Shown here: positions 1-5,980 of the stretch, piece by piece
How the letters are laid out: each line of letters begins with the position of its first letter
How positions within the stretch are numbered: position 1 is the stretch's first letter
NCBI GenBank assembly: GCA_964475205.1
Contig: CAYYVQ010000093.1
Span: 1 to 6,095 of the forward strand
DNA: 6,095 nt
Source of the DNA: CAYSRM01 sp964475205
GTDB lineage: Bacteria; Verrucomicrobiota; Kiritimatiellia; UBA8416; CAYSRM01
Direction of reading: 5' to 3'
Notes under the pieces: model-generated
Seen by the model: only the letters and a program-made list of their open reading frames with translations
What the model was told of the DNA's origin: nothing
The model's database searches: none
Translations under genes and position numbers: made by a program

Positions 1-126
1 AACTGCCTCATCGAGTATGTGTTAGAAACAATCCAACCGGATTTTGCGGCAATAGTTCGTGTTATCAGTGCAATCAGTGGTAAAAAAGTATCAGCAAACG
101 ACTTGTATATTATTACGAAAAGTTGA
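1..126 (+). CDS. 3' end of an upstream gene, product unidentified (partial)
   Basis: An open frame runs from the first base to a TGA at 124-126 and gives 41 residues, starting NCLIEYVLET and ending DLYIITKS. The gene begins outside the window. The mix of aliphatic and charged residues, and an ending of the form helix, Gly-Lys-Lys, then a short strand, look like a real folded C-terminus. It faintly recalls the last helix and strand of LacI/GntR-type sugar-responsive regulators (helix, 'I-x-GKKV', 'Y-I-x-x-K'). That is only an impression and no diagnostic motif is visible. A sugar-responsive regulator directly upstream of a separately promoted glycosidase operon would fit the context. The other two + strand frames were not judged better. 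Confidence is moderate that this is coding and low for any function. Confidence 0.5.
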   Translation, partial: NCLIEYVLETIQPDFAAIVRVISAISGKKVSANDLYIITKS

Positions 127-151
127 TGAATAGATCACGCTAACTGGTTGT

Positions 152-180
152 TTGACGGGTATTCTGGTTAAGGCTATAGT
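152..180 (+). promoter_or_regulatory. Sigma-70-type promoter of the glycosidase operon
   Basis: TTGACG (152-157) and TATAGT (175-180) are separated by exactly 17 bp. Each hexamer matches the TTGACA/TATAAT consensus at 5 of 6 positions. Transcription would begin near 187, leaving a leader of about 27 nt before the GH2 start at 214, with its ribosome binding site AAGGGAG at 203-209. The promoter lies entirely between the end of the upstream gene and the GH2 gene, so the operon can be transcribed independently. A promoter this strong on a catabolic operon would be expected to be held by a repressor; see the repeats at 185-201. Confidence 0.6.
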
Positions 181-184
181 TCAT

Positions 185-201
185 GGAATAGACCGGAATA
201 G
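185..201 (+). repeat. Tandem GGAATAG direct repeat at the predicted transcription start
   Basis: GGAATAG occurs at 185-191 and again at 195-201, so the copies are 10 bp apart, one helical turn. They cover about -2 to +15 relative to the predicted start site, a position where a bound repressor would block the polymerase. The core GAATAGA is present a third time at 128-134, just after the upstream stop codon. A second direct repeat, CTGGTT at 144-149 and 164-169, lies 20 bp apart across the -35 box. This could be an operator array, but the units are short and chance is possible. Confidence 0.3.
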
Positions 202-213
202 AAAGGGAGAAAT

Positions 214-1890
214 ATGAACAGAAGAAAAGTTTCACTCAATGGTAAATGGAGTTATGTTCTTGATCAATATAACAGGGGCGAACAGAGAAAATTCATGTTA
301 CCTGTGAAAGATTCTGAAGCTCCGGGGAAGTTGCCGGTTGATCATGATGCAGAAGAAGTGGATTTGATTGATGTTCCATCTTCGTGGAATACCGCGGTCA
401 GGGAACTTAAATACTATGAGCAGAACCTGTGGTATTATAGGCGGTTCAAGCATCCTGGAAACAAGGCGGGAAGCCGGGTTATTCTTCATTTTGAAGGCAG
501 TTATTACAGGACAAAAGTCTGGCTCAACGGAAAAGAGGCAGGAGAGCATCTTGGAGGTTTTACGCCGTTTGAGTTTGATGTAACTGACTTGCTTGAAAAA
601 AACAACCTGCTTGCCGTCATGGTAAACAGTTCGCGAGATGCGGATCGCGCGCCCACAACTATAACCGACTGGTTTACGTACGGCGGCATTTACCGTGATG
701 TATACCTGGAATTGAGACCCGCGCGACATGTGACTGATCATTTTGTGTACATGGACCGCGCCGGAAAAAACATCCGCGGCAGGATCTGGGCAAGCCATGC
801 CGGGGTCGCGGAGTTTAAGATACCGGAGCTCGGGATAAGCCAAAAGGTTAAGATATCCGCCAAAAGTCATAGCGGCGCTTTTGCTGTGCCTGTTCCGGCA
901 AAACTCAAGCGTTGGTCTTTTGAGAATCCAAAGCTTTACAATGTCACTGTGTCTTTTGCGGAAGATTCTGTTAAAGACAGGATCGGTTTCAGAACCATGG
1001 CGGTTAAAGACGGCGACATTCTTCTTAACGGCGAGCCCGTTTATCTCAAGGGAGTCTCGGTTCACGAGGACCACTGGAAAAGGGGTCGCGCTCTTACAGA
1101 CAAAGACAGGGAGGATGTGTTTCGCCTGGCAAAAGATCTGAATTGCAACTTCCTTCGTCTGGCCCATTACCCTCACAGCCGGCGCATGGCGGAGATGGCC
1201 GATGAAAAAGGCATACTGTTATGGGAGGAGATTCCGGTTTACTGGAAGATTCAATGGACAAACCGGAAAACCTATAGAGATGCAGCCAACCAGTTGAAGG
1301 AACTCATTGGGCGCGATAGAAACCGCGCTTCAGTGGCCATGTGGTCAATAGCCAACGAGACGCCTCAGACGGAACCGGGAAGAAATGAATTTCTTTCGAG
1401 TCTTAGCAGGCTGGCGCGGCGGATGGATCCGTCAAGGCTGGTAACCGCCGCCATGTTTATGAGCAGGGAGGACGAGAAACGCGTTATTAAAGATCCGTTG
1501 GCTTTAGAGGTGGATGTTATTGGGGTTAATGAATACCTTGGATGGTATGGCCCCAAAAAACCAAAGAAAGCTGAAGTAATGACAAATCTGCAGAATCCCG
1601 GGAAACCTGTGATAATTTCGGAGTTCGGAGCAGGCGCCAGGGCTGGGGTTCATGGTTCCATGAGATTCAGCGAAGAATACCAGGCTCGAGTTTACAAACA
1701 GCAGATCAAATGCCTTGCACAACCAGATTGTATAAAAGGGATGACACCGTGGATACTCATTGATTTCAGGGCGCCTCGCTACAACAGGTATCAGCGGGGT
1801 TATAATGTAAAAGGTCTTGTTGATGCCGACAGAAAAACAAAGAAAAAAGCGTTTGACGTGTACAGGCGTTTTGCTCCGCCGCCAGCCTGA
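214..1890 (+). CDS. GH2 family beta-glucuronidase-like glycoside hydrolase
   Basis: A retaining exo-glycosidase predicted to release a non-reducing beta-linked sugar, probably a uronic acid, in the cytoplasm (no signal peptide). Domain order fits GH2: jelly-roll sugar-binding domain (about 1-170, with W103-L104-N105-G106 and the D152-W-F-x-Y-G-G-I segment), Ig-like domain (about 171-260), then a TIM barrel (about 265-558) opening at LLNGEPVYLKG. Barrel residues match E. coli GusA: H318 in R-L-A-H-Y-P, the N381-E382 acid/base pair in W-S-I-A-N-E, N439/Y441/Y445 in N-E-Y-L-G-W-Y, nucleophile E470 in I-I-S-E-F-G, W513, and N531-x-K533. In glucuronidases that N-x-K motif binds the substrate carboxylate. 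At 558 residues it is slightly shorter than GusA (603) and lacks extra C-terminal domains. The start is supported by AAGGGAG at 203-209. It is first in a probable operon with the GH3 gene 85 bp downstream. GH2 membership is near certain. Glucuronidase activity is likely, but galacturonidase or another GH2 specificity is possible. Confidence 0.9.
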   Translation: MNRRKVSLNGKWSYVLDQYNRGEQRKFMLPVKDSEAPGKLPVDHDAEEVDLIDVPSSWNTAVRELKYYEQNLWYYRRFKHPGNKAGSRVILHFEGSYYRTKVWLNGKEAGEHLGGFTPFEFDVTDLLEKNNLLAVMVNSSRDADRAPTTITDWFTYGGIYRDVYLELRPARHVTDHFVYMDRAGKNIRGRIWASHAGVAEFKIPELGISQKVKISAKSHSGAFAVPVPAKLKRWSFENPKLYNVTVSFAEDSVKDRIGFRTMAVKDGDILLNGEPVYLKGVSVHEDHWKRGRALTDKDREDVFRLAKDLNCNFLRLAHYPHSRRMAEMADEKGILLWEEIPVYWKIQWTNRKTYRDAANQLKELIGRDRNRASVAMWSIANETPQTEPGRNEFLSSLSRLARRMDPSRLVTAAMFMSREDEKRVIKDPLALEVDVIGVNEYLGWYGPKKPKKAEVMTNLQNPGKPVIISEFGAGARAGVHGSMRFSEEYQARVYKQQIKCLAQPDCIKGMTPWILIDFRAPRYNRYQRGYNVKGLVDADRKTKKKAFDVYRRFAPPPA

Positions 1891-1975
1891 TCAGTTGCTG
1901 ATTTTTCTTCAAAGACAGGTTTGAATATGGTTAATTTGCCTGAGAGTATTTTCCAAGTTAAGAAGGAGTTCATAG

Positions 1976-3709
1976 ATGAACAAAAGCGTGAAAGAGATTA
2001 TTGACGGCATGACAATTGAGCAGAAGGTTGGACAGCTTTTTACTTTTGGATTTGCCGGGATTTTTCCGCATCCTGATATAATGGAAGGAATTGAGCAACA
2101 CAATGCGGCGGCTTTCAGGGTAACTCCGACATCCCGCAAGTTTAAAAGATATTTTGACGCCGATCATCCCGGGGCAAAACGTGTGGTAAGAGAGCCGGAG
2201 CTGCATGAGCGGGATTATGTTGATGACGGGGATCGCGCGCCGCGGGTCAGCGCGGAAAAATACGCGGAGGTTTTAAACGAGATAAGACAGCGGTCAATTG
2301 ACGCGGGGTCTGGCATACCGGTCTATTTCTCTCTTGATTTTGAGGGAAACCAGAGCTGTAACGCGGTATTTGAAGGAATTGAGGGCATACCGCACCCGAT
2401 GGGACTGGTTGCGTCGGGGGACGCAAAACTTGTCTATGACGTGGCCAACCGTCTTGCCCTCACCCTATCGGCAATAGGATTTGATGTGATTCATTCGCCC
2501 GTTCTAGACGTGAATACAGATCCGCGGAACCCCGAGATCGGGGCCCGCAGTTTTTCGCCGGATCCCGAAGTGGTTGCAGAGTATGCAACTCACTATATTC
2601 GCGGGCTGATGGACGGCGGGATTATTCCGGTTGGTAAACATTTTCCGGGAAGGGGCCATTCCGCGCAGGACGCTCATTTTGATGTTCCGGTTATTGACGA
2701 GTCGTTAGAGCGGATGGAAAAAGTCCACCTTTATCCGTACAAGGAGCTTATCAAGGCCGGTTTGCCGGCTGTTATGCTTGCTCATACCGTGTATCCGGCG
2801 CTGGATCCATCGGGCGAGATTGCCACGCTTTCAAAGCCCATCATAACCGGTACACTTCGAGAGAAGCTTGGATTTGAAGGGGTTGTTACTACTGACTCAT
2901 TTACAATGGGCGGTCTTGTGTCCAGGTATGAGGTTCTGGAAGCCGCGGTTCGGACTATTGAAGCCGGTGTTGATCTGATTTTGCTTAAAGACGATAACGC
3001 GCTGAGAAGCGAAGTATACCATGGCTTGATAGATGCGGTTGAATCCGGACGCCTGACTGAAGAACGGGTCGAAGAATCTGTGGAACGCGTGTTGAAGATG
3101 AAAGAAAAGTTTGGAATTCTTGACACGAAAAAGGTTATAAAAGACGCGAAAAAAGTTCCCGGAATTATTTGCAACAAACAAACGGCGGATGTTCTGCAAA
3201 AGGCCGCTGAGAAGACAATTCTGGAATTGCGTTCTGACGGCAGGACAATGCCTGTAACTCCGGACCAGAACGTTCTGATTATTGAAGAAAAGGGAATCCT
3301 GCATAAGATGTTTAATGATGAATTCAATCATGCAGGGGCTCTTTATGAAGCGATGGCCCGCAGAGGATTTTCGCCCGGCTATATAGAGTTTGATAGTGAT
3401 AGTCATGAGAAGGCATGGGACATGATCTGTCGGCGCGCGCCGCAGTATGATGTGATTGTTCATACCGGGTACTACAATCGCGGAACGACTCCACAAACGG
3501 AGTTTTTCGCCAGGTTTAAATCGCTGGATAAACCAACGGTGTTCGTGACCAATTCCCCGTATTCATCTCAGACTGTCACGCCTGACATGCAGAACGTGCT
3601 GGTGATATTCACTCCGACATCCAGGACGATGGATGTCGCCGCGGATGTTCTTACAGGCAAAAAACAGGCAGGCGCAAAACTTGGTTTTGACCCTGACAAG
3701 GCTTATTAA
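1976..3709 (+). CDS. GH3 family beta-N-acetylhexosaminidase-type enzyme
   Basis: Predicted to cleave terminal beta-linked N-acetylhexosamine (NagZ-type GH3). The N-terminal TIM barrel (about 1-385) begins with I-E-Q-K-V-G-Q-L. It holds D121 in L-D-F-E-G (the family's D-Q-E-G-G position), K221-H222-F-P-G-R-G, the Asp232-x-His234 dyad that acts as acid/base in hexosaminidases, and nucleophile D307 in V-T-T-D-S-F-T-M-G. Residues about 400-577 form the GH3 C-terminal alpha/beta domain, so it resembles the longer two-domain enzymes (as in Bacillus) rather than the roughly 340-residue proteobacterial NagZ. No signal peptide is visible, so peptidoglycan or glycan fragments would have to be imported. 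Unusual points are about 70 residues (45-114) in place of the usual G-G-x-I-x-F segment, and Asn after D-F-E-G. The start is set by AAGGAG at 1963-1968, 7 nt from ATG. It lies between the GH2 and URO-D genes. The 85-bp gap upstream shows no clear promoter. His-dyad GH3 enzymes can also act as phosphorylases, which is not excluded here. Confidence 0.9.
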   Translation: MNKSVKEIIDGMTIEQKVGQLFTFGFAGIFPHPDIMEGIEQHNAAAFRVTPTSRKFKRYFDADHPGAKRVVREPELHERDYVDDGDRAPRVSAEKYAEVLNEIRQRSIDAGSGIPVYFSLDFEGNQSCNAVFEGIEGIPHPMGLVASGDAKLVYDVANRLALTLSAIGFDVIHSPVLDVNTDPRNPEIGARSFSPDPEVVAEYATHYIRGLMDGGIIPVGKHFPGRGHSAQDAHFDVPVIDESLERMEKVHLYPYKELIKAGLPAVMLAHTVYPALDPSGEIATLSKPIITGTLREKLGFEGVVTTDSFTMGGLVSRYEVLEAAVRTIEAGVDLILLKDDNALRSEVYHGLIDAVESGRLTEERVEESVERVLKMKEKFGILDTKKVIKDAKKVPGIICNKQTADVLQKAAEKTILELRSDGRTMPVTPDQNVLIIEEKGILHKMFNDEFNHAGALYEAMARRGFSPGYIEFDSDSHEKAWDMICRRAPQYDVIVHTGYYNRGTTPQTEFFARFKSLDKPTVFVTNSPYSSQTVTPDMQNVLVIFTPTSRTMDVAADVLTGKKQAGAKLGFDPDKAY

Positions 3710-3742
3710 TCTGGGTAATGATCAGACGAATGAGGTGAGTGA

Positions 3743-4906
3743 ATGGACAAAGCTACTTATAATCCCTTAGACGTTAACGAAAGGCCGAACCCGGGAGCGT
3801 ATGCTCCCAGGGAGCGTCTTTTGAGGTTGTTGCGGCATGAGAAGGTCGACCGTCTTCCAATTTCGCCGATCGGCTTAAGCCCGTACACCTGGCAGACTGA
3901 TTTTCCGGTATACCATCCGGTTCTCAAGGTTGCTGAGAAGCATTGCGAATTCATGTGCAAATTCGGCATTTCGGAGGGAGTTAACCTCTGTAAACCTGAA
4001 GCGCTTGATATGACAACTGAAAAAAAAGAAGAGGGCGAAAGAGAAACCAGGAAAACAACAATCAAAACACCCGAAGGAGAACTGACATCTGTCAGGATTC
4101 GTGACCGTTCTATAGGAAGCTGGGCTTCAGCCAAAGCTCTTGTTAATAACGAAGAAGAACTTGATCAGCGAGAGAGCCTGCCTTTCGAACCGGTAGATGT
4201 GAACCTTGACGGTCTTGATGAATTTGACGCAAGAATCGGCGACGCCGGGCTTCCTTACTGCACCGGCATAAGAACACCGCTTCTGATTGCGACATGGGGC
4301 ATGAGCGAGGAATACAGGACAATATTCTGTTTTACGGAGCAGGAGCGGCTTCGAAAAATGGTTGACCGTTCGCATGAACGGGTGATGGCGCATATCACAC
4401 GGTTGTTAGACGCAGGGGCGGGTCCTGTTTTCCGCTATTATTCCATTGAGGATTTTGTGGAACCCATGATGCCGCCATCGTTTGTCGATGAGTTTATCGT
4501 TCCCTATGACCGTGAAATCGTTAAATTGATCCATGATCGCGGCCGTTACGTGGTGATGCACTGCCACGGCCATCTGCAAGCACAAATCGAACGAATGGTT
4601 AAGATCGGCGTCGACGGAGTCGATTGCGCCGAATGCCCGCCTCAGAACGATATTGATCTGGCAGGAATGCTTGAAAAAGCCGGGGGCAAGTTGTTTTTGT
4701 GGGGTTATATCCAGTTTGAAGATCTTGCTCGCAAAAGCGGAGACGAGATAGAAGAAGCCGTGCGCAAGGCTGTAGAAACCGGCGGGACCGATGGCGACTA
4801 TGTGTTAAGCCAGGCAGCGAGTCCCTGGAGCGCTGAAATCAGTCAACGTACCCAGGAGAACTGGATCAGGATGATAGAGGCCGGCGTTAAATACGGGGGA
4901 CATTAG
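3743..4906 (+). CDS. URO-D superfamily protein (MtaA/uroporphyrinogen decarboxylase-like), non-HemE
   Basis: A 387-residue single-domain TIM barrel of the URO-D superfamily. This superfamily holds heme-pathway decarboxylases (HemE) and corrinoid-linked methyltransferases (MtaA, MtbA, CmuA). Supporting signals are the N-terminal R-E-R-L-L-R-L-L-R-H-E-K-V-D-R-L-P-I segment (23-40), the P-M-M-P-P-S-F-V-D-E-F-I-V-P-Y stretch (241-255), the V-M-H-C-H-G-H metal-motif region (271-277) followed by G-V-D-G-V-D-C-A-E (289-297), and the closing E-N-W-I-R-M-I-E-A-G-V-K-Y-G (372-385). It is not HemE, because the R-Q-A-G-R active-site motif is absent. It differs from classical methyltransferases: the H-x-C-G zinc motif is H273-C274-H275-G276, and where a third Cys ligand usually follows 'Y-I-L-S' the sequence has Q357-A358-A359. 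A GAGG at 3732-3735, 7 nt upstream, supports the start. Only 33 bp separate it from the GH3 gene, so co-transcription is likely. The reaction is unknown; methyl transfer or sugar-derivative modification are guesses from the family. Confidence 0.85.
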   Translation: MDKATYNPLDVNERPNPGAYAPRERLLRLLRHEKVDRLPISPIGLSPYTWQTDFPVYHPVLKVAEKHCEFMCKFGISEGVNLCKPEALDMTTEKKEEGERETRKTTIKTPEGELTSVRIRDRSIGSWASAKALVNNEEELDQRESLPFEPVDVNLDGLDEFDARIGDAGLPYCTGIRTPLLIATWGMSEEYRTIFCFTEQERLRKMVDRSHERVMAHITRLLDAGAGPVFRYYSIEDFVEPMMPPSFVDEFIVPYDREIVKLIHDRGRYVVMHCHGHLQAQIERMVKIGVDGVDCAECPPQNDIDLAGMLEKAGGKLFLWGYIQFEDLARKSGDEIEEAVRKAVETGGTDGDYVLSQAASPWSAEISQRTQENWIRMIEAGVKYGGH

Positions 4907-4914
4907 GCTGGCGG

Positions 4915-5934
4915 CTAAACCGTTACCACCTGTTTTGTTTCTGCGCTTTTGCGCATTGCAGCAAGGGTCAGGTACTGATCCCGGATAAATTCAAATGACA
5001 GCACGTAACCATCCAGGCCTCTGACAGCCTTGGCGAATTCTTCTCCGACTGTTTCCAGGTTTTTCCCGCCGGATGCGACCTCATAAGTGGTGACTTTTCC
5101 TTTTCGGTTGCCGGGTCTGCCGGTTACATCTTCCGGCCCGGGGACAACGACCTCTATGACATCACTCTGAAGACGCAGGTCAGCCTTAGTTCCCTGCAAA
5201 CCCATATCAGCGAAGGGGCCGACTGATGTGCCGTCGGCCAGGTGTGCTGTTGCGCCGTTTTCAAAGTGTATGATCGCGTTGACAATCTCCTCGGAAGGTG
5301 CATCGGAGCTGCTCTTGTGCCAGGTGTGATACACGCTCACAGGTTTGCTGTTTATTATTATGGACGCCTCGTTAAGCTGGTGGCAAAGGTGATGGAAAGT
5401 CCATCCGCCGCTTTCTTCCGGTCGTTCAACCGCCCAGTGCCGTGCTCCCTGGCTCCACAGGCCGAAAGCCCTGGAATTACGTTTCCAGAAATGCATTATA
5501 TCTCCGGCGTGTTTTTCTGTCAGTTCTTTGAAGTGCCTGAAAGATTCGCTGTATACGCTTCCGTGATTGACATGAGTCACCACGCCGGCCTTTTTTACAG
5601 CTTCGACCATCTGGTCGACTTCCTCAATGGTCAGTGCCAATGGTTTTTCACAGAATATGTGCTTGCCCGCTTCGGCTGATTTTACCGCCTGTTCGGCATG
5701 GACATTGTTTGATGTGCCGACGAGTACCGACTCGATATCTTTGCGGGAAAGCAGTTCGTCGAGGTCTCCGGTTGTCCAGTATCCGTCTTCCTTTGCCTGG
5801 TTGCGTCTTTTTTCGCCTCGGTTGTACACCCCTGCGATTTCGATGGAAGGGCATTTTCGCAGGTGTTTAATCAAGTTTGTTCTTATAAAATGGCCGTAGC
5901 CGATTATTCCCATTGTGACAGGTTTCTGTGTCAT
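4915..5934 (-). CDS. Gfo/Idh/MocA family NAD(P)-dependent oxidoreductase
   Basis: A 339-residue oxidoreductase expected to oxidise, reduce or epimerise a sugar, cyclitol or uronate with NAD(P). From the chosen Met, an N-terminal Rossmann fold (about 5-120) carries G12-Y-G14-H-F-I17 and the hallmark E96-K97-P98. A C-terminal alpha/beta substrate domain follows, with S-G-G-W-T-F-H-H-L-C-H (175-185). Two departures are visible: the third glycine of G-x-G-x-x-G is I17, and the Asp of the family's Lys-Asp-His set is replaced by His181, while K97 and H185 remain. The GGHG motif of GH109 glycosidases is absent. An in-frame ATG at 5970 lacks a ribosome binding site, whereas AGGAG at 5944-5940 sits 5 nt before the ATG at 5934 and 2 nt before one at 5937, so 5934 is preferred. 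The gene converges on the URO-D gene with 8 bp between them and has its own promoter. Context suggests it handles a sugar released by the GH2/GH3 pair, but the substrate cannot be read from sequence. Confidence 0.88.
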   Translation of the reverse strand: MTQKPVTMGIIGYGHFIRTNLIKHLRKCPSIEIAGVYNRGEKRRNQAKEDGYWTTGDLDELLSRKDIESVLVGTSNNVHAEQAVKSAEAGKHIFCEKPLALTIEEVDQMVEAVKKAGVVTHVNHGSVYSESFRHFKELTEKHAGDIMHFWKRNSRAFGLWSQGARHWAVERPEESGGWTFHHLCHQLNEASIIINSKPVSVYHTWHKSSSDAPSEEIVNAIIHFENGATAHLADGTSVGPFADMGLQGTKADLRLQSDVIEVVVPGPEDVTGRPGNRKGKVTTYEVASGGKNLETVGEEFAKAVRGLDGYVLSFEFIRDQYLTLAAMRKSAETKQVVTV

Positions 5935-5939
5935 CATTT

Positions 5940-5944
5940 CTCCT
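5940..5944 (-). promoter_or_regulatory. Ribosome binding site that sets the oxidoreductase start
   Basis: On the minus strand the sequence reads AAAAGGAGAAATGATG. The AGGAG core (5944 down to 5940) is 5 nt from the ATG at 5934 and 2 nt from the one at 5937. It lies inside the open frame that begins at 5970, so it would fall within coding sequence if translation began there. This shows the first 11-12 residues of the long frame are leader, not protein. Confidence 0.75.
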
Positions 5945-5969
5945 TTTGCGGTTTGCTGATTTGGATGCA

Positions 5970-5977
5970 TTACGTAA
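5970..5977. repeat. TTACGTAA palindrome in the oxidoreductase leader
   Basis: A perfect 8-bp palindrome about 11-18 nt downstream of the predicted minus-strand transcription start and 36 bp upstream of the start codon. This is a plausible place for a repressor half-site or core, but eight bases alone cannot establish function. Confidence 0.2.
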
Positions 5978-5980
5978 GCG

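Noticed and set aside
298..1176. Long minus-strand open frame (292 codons) opposite the GH2 gene
   Set aside because: It lies wholly antisense to a gene with conserved catalytic motifs, its translation shows no recognisable family, and it has no supporting context. It is a shadow of the GH2 codon pattern.
1890..1906. Hairpin ATCAG-TTG-CTGAT followed by TTTT right after the GH2 stop, resembling an intrinsic terminator
   Set aside because: The stem is only 5 bp and AT-rich, too weak for a convincing terminator, and the next gene lies 70 bp downstream in the same direction with no clear promoter of its own.
1921..1952. TTGAAT (1921-1926) with TATTTT (1947-1952) as an internal promoter for the GH3 gene
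   Set aside because: The 20-bp spacing is too long and both boxes are weak. Shifting to a closer -10 makes the match worse.
3431..3442. Perfect 12-bp GC palindrome CGGCGCGCGCCG
   Set aside because: It lies inside the GH3 gene and encodes part of C-R-R-A-P. Alternating GC codons explain it, and no partner site or regulatory context is visible.
2782..3496. Two minus-strand open frames of 181 and 199 codons within the GH3 gene
   Set aside because: Both are antisense to the GH3 coding sequence, overlap one another in different frames and have low-complexity Ser/Arg/Phe-rich translations typical of reverse-frame shadows.
4942..4955. TGCGC-TTTT-GCGCA hairpin as a terminator for the operon
   Set aside because: There is no T-run after the stem on either strand, and it lies in coding sequence near the oxidoreductase C-terminus.
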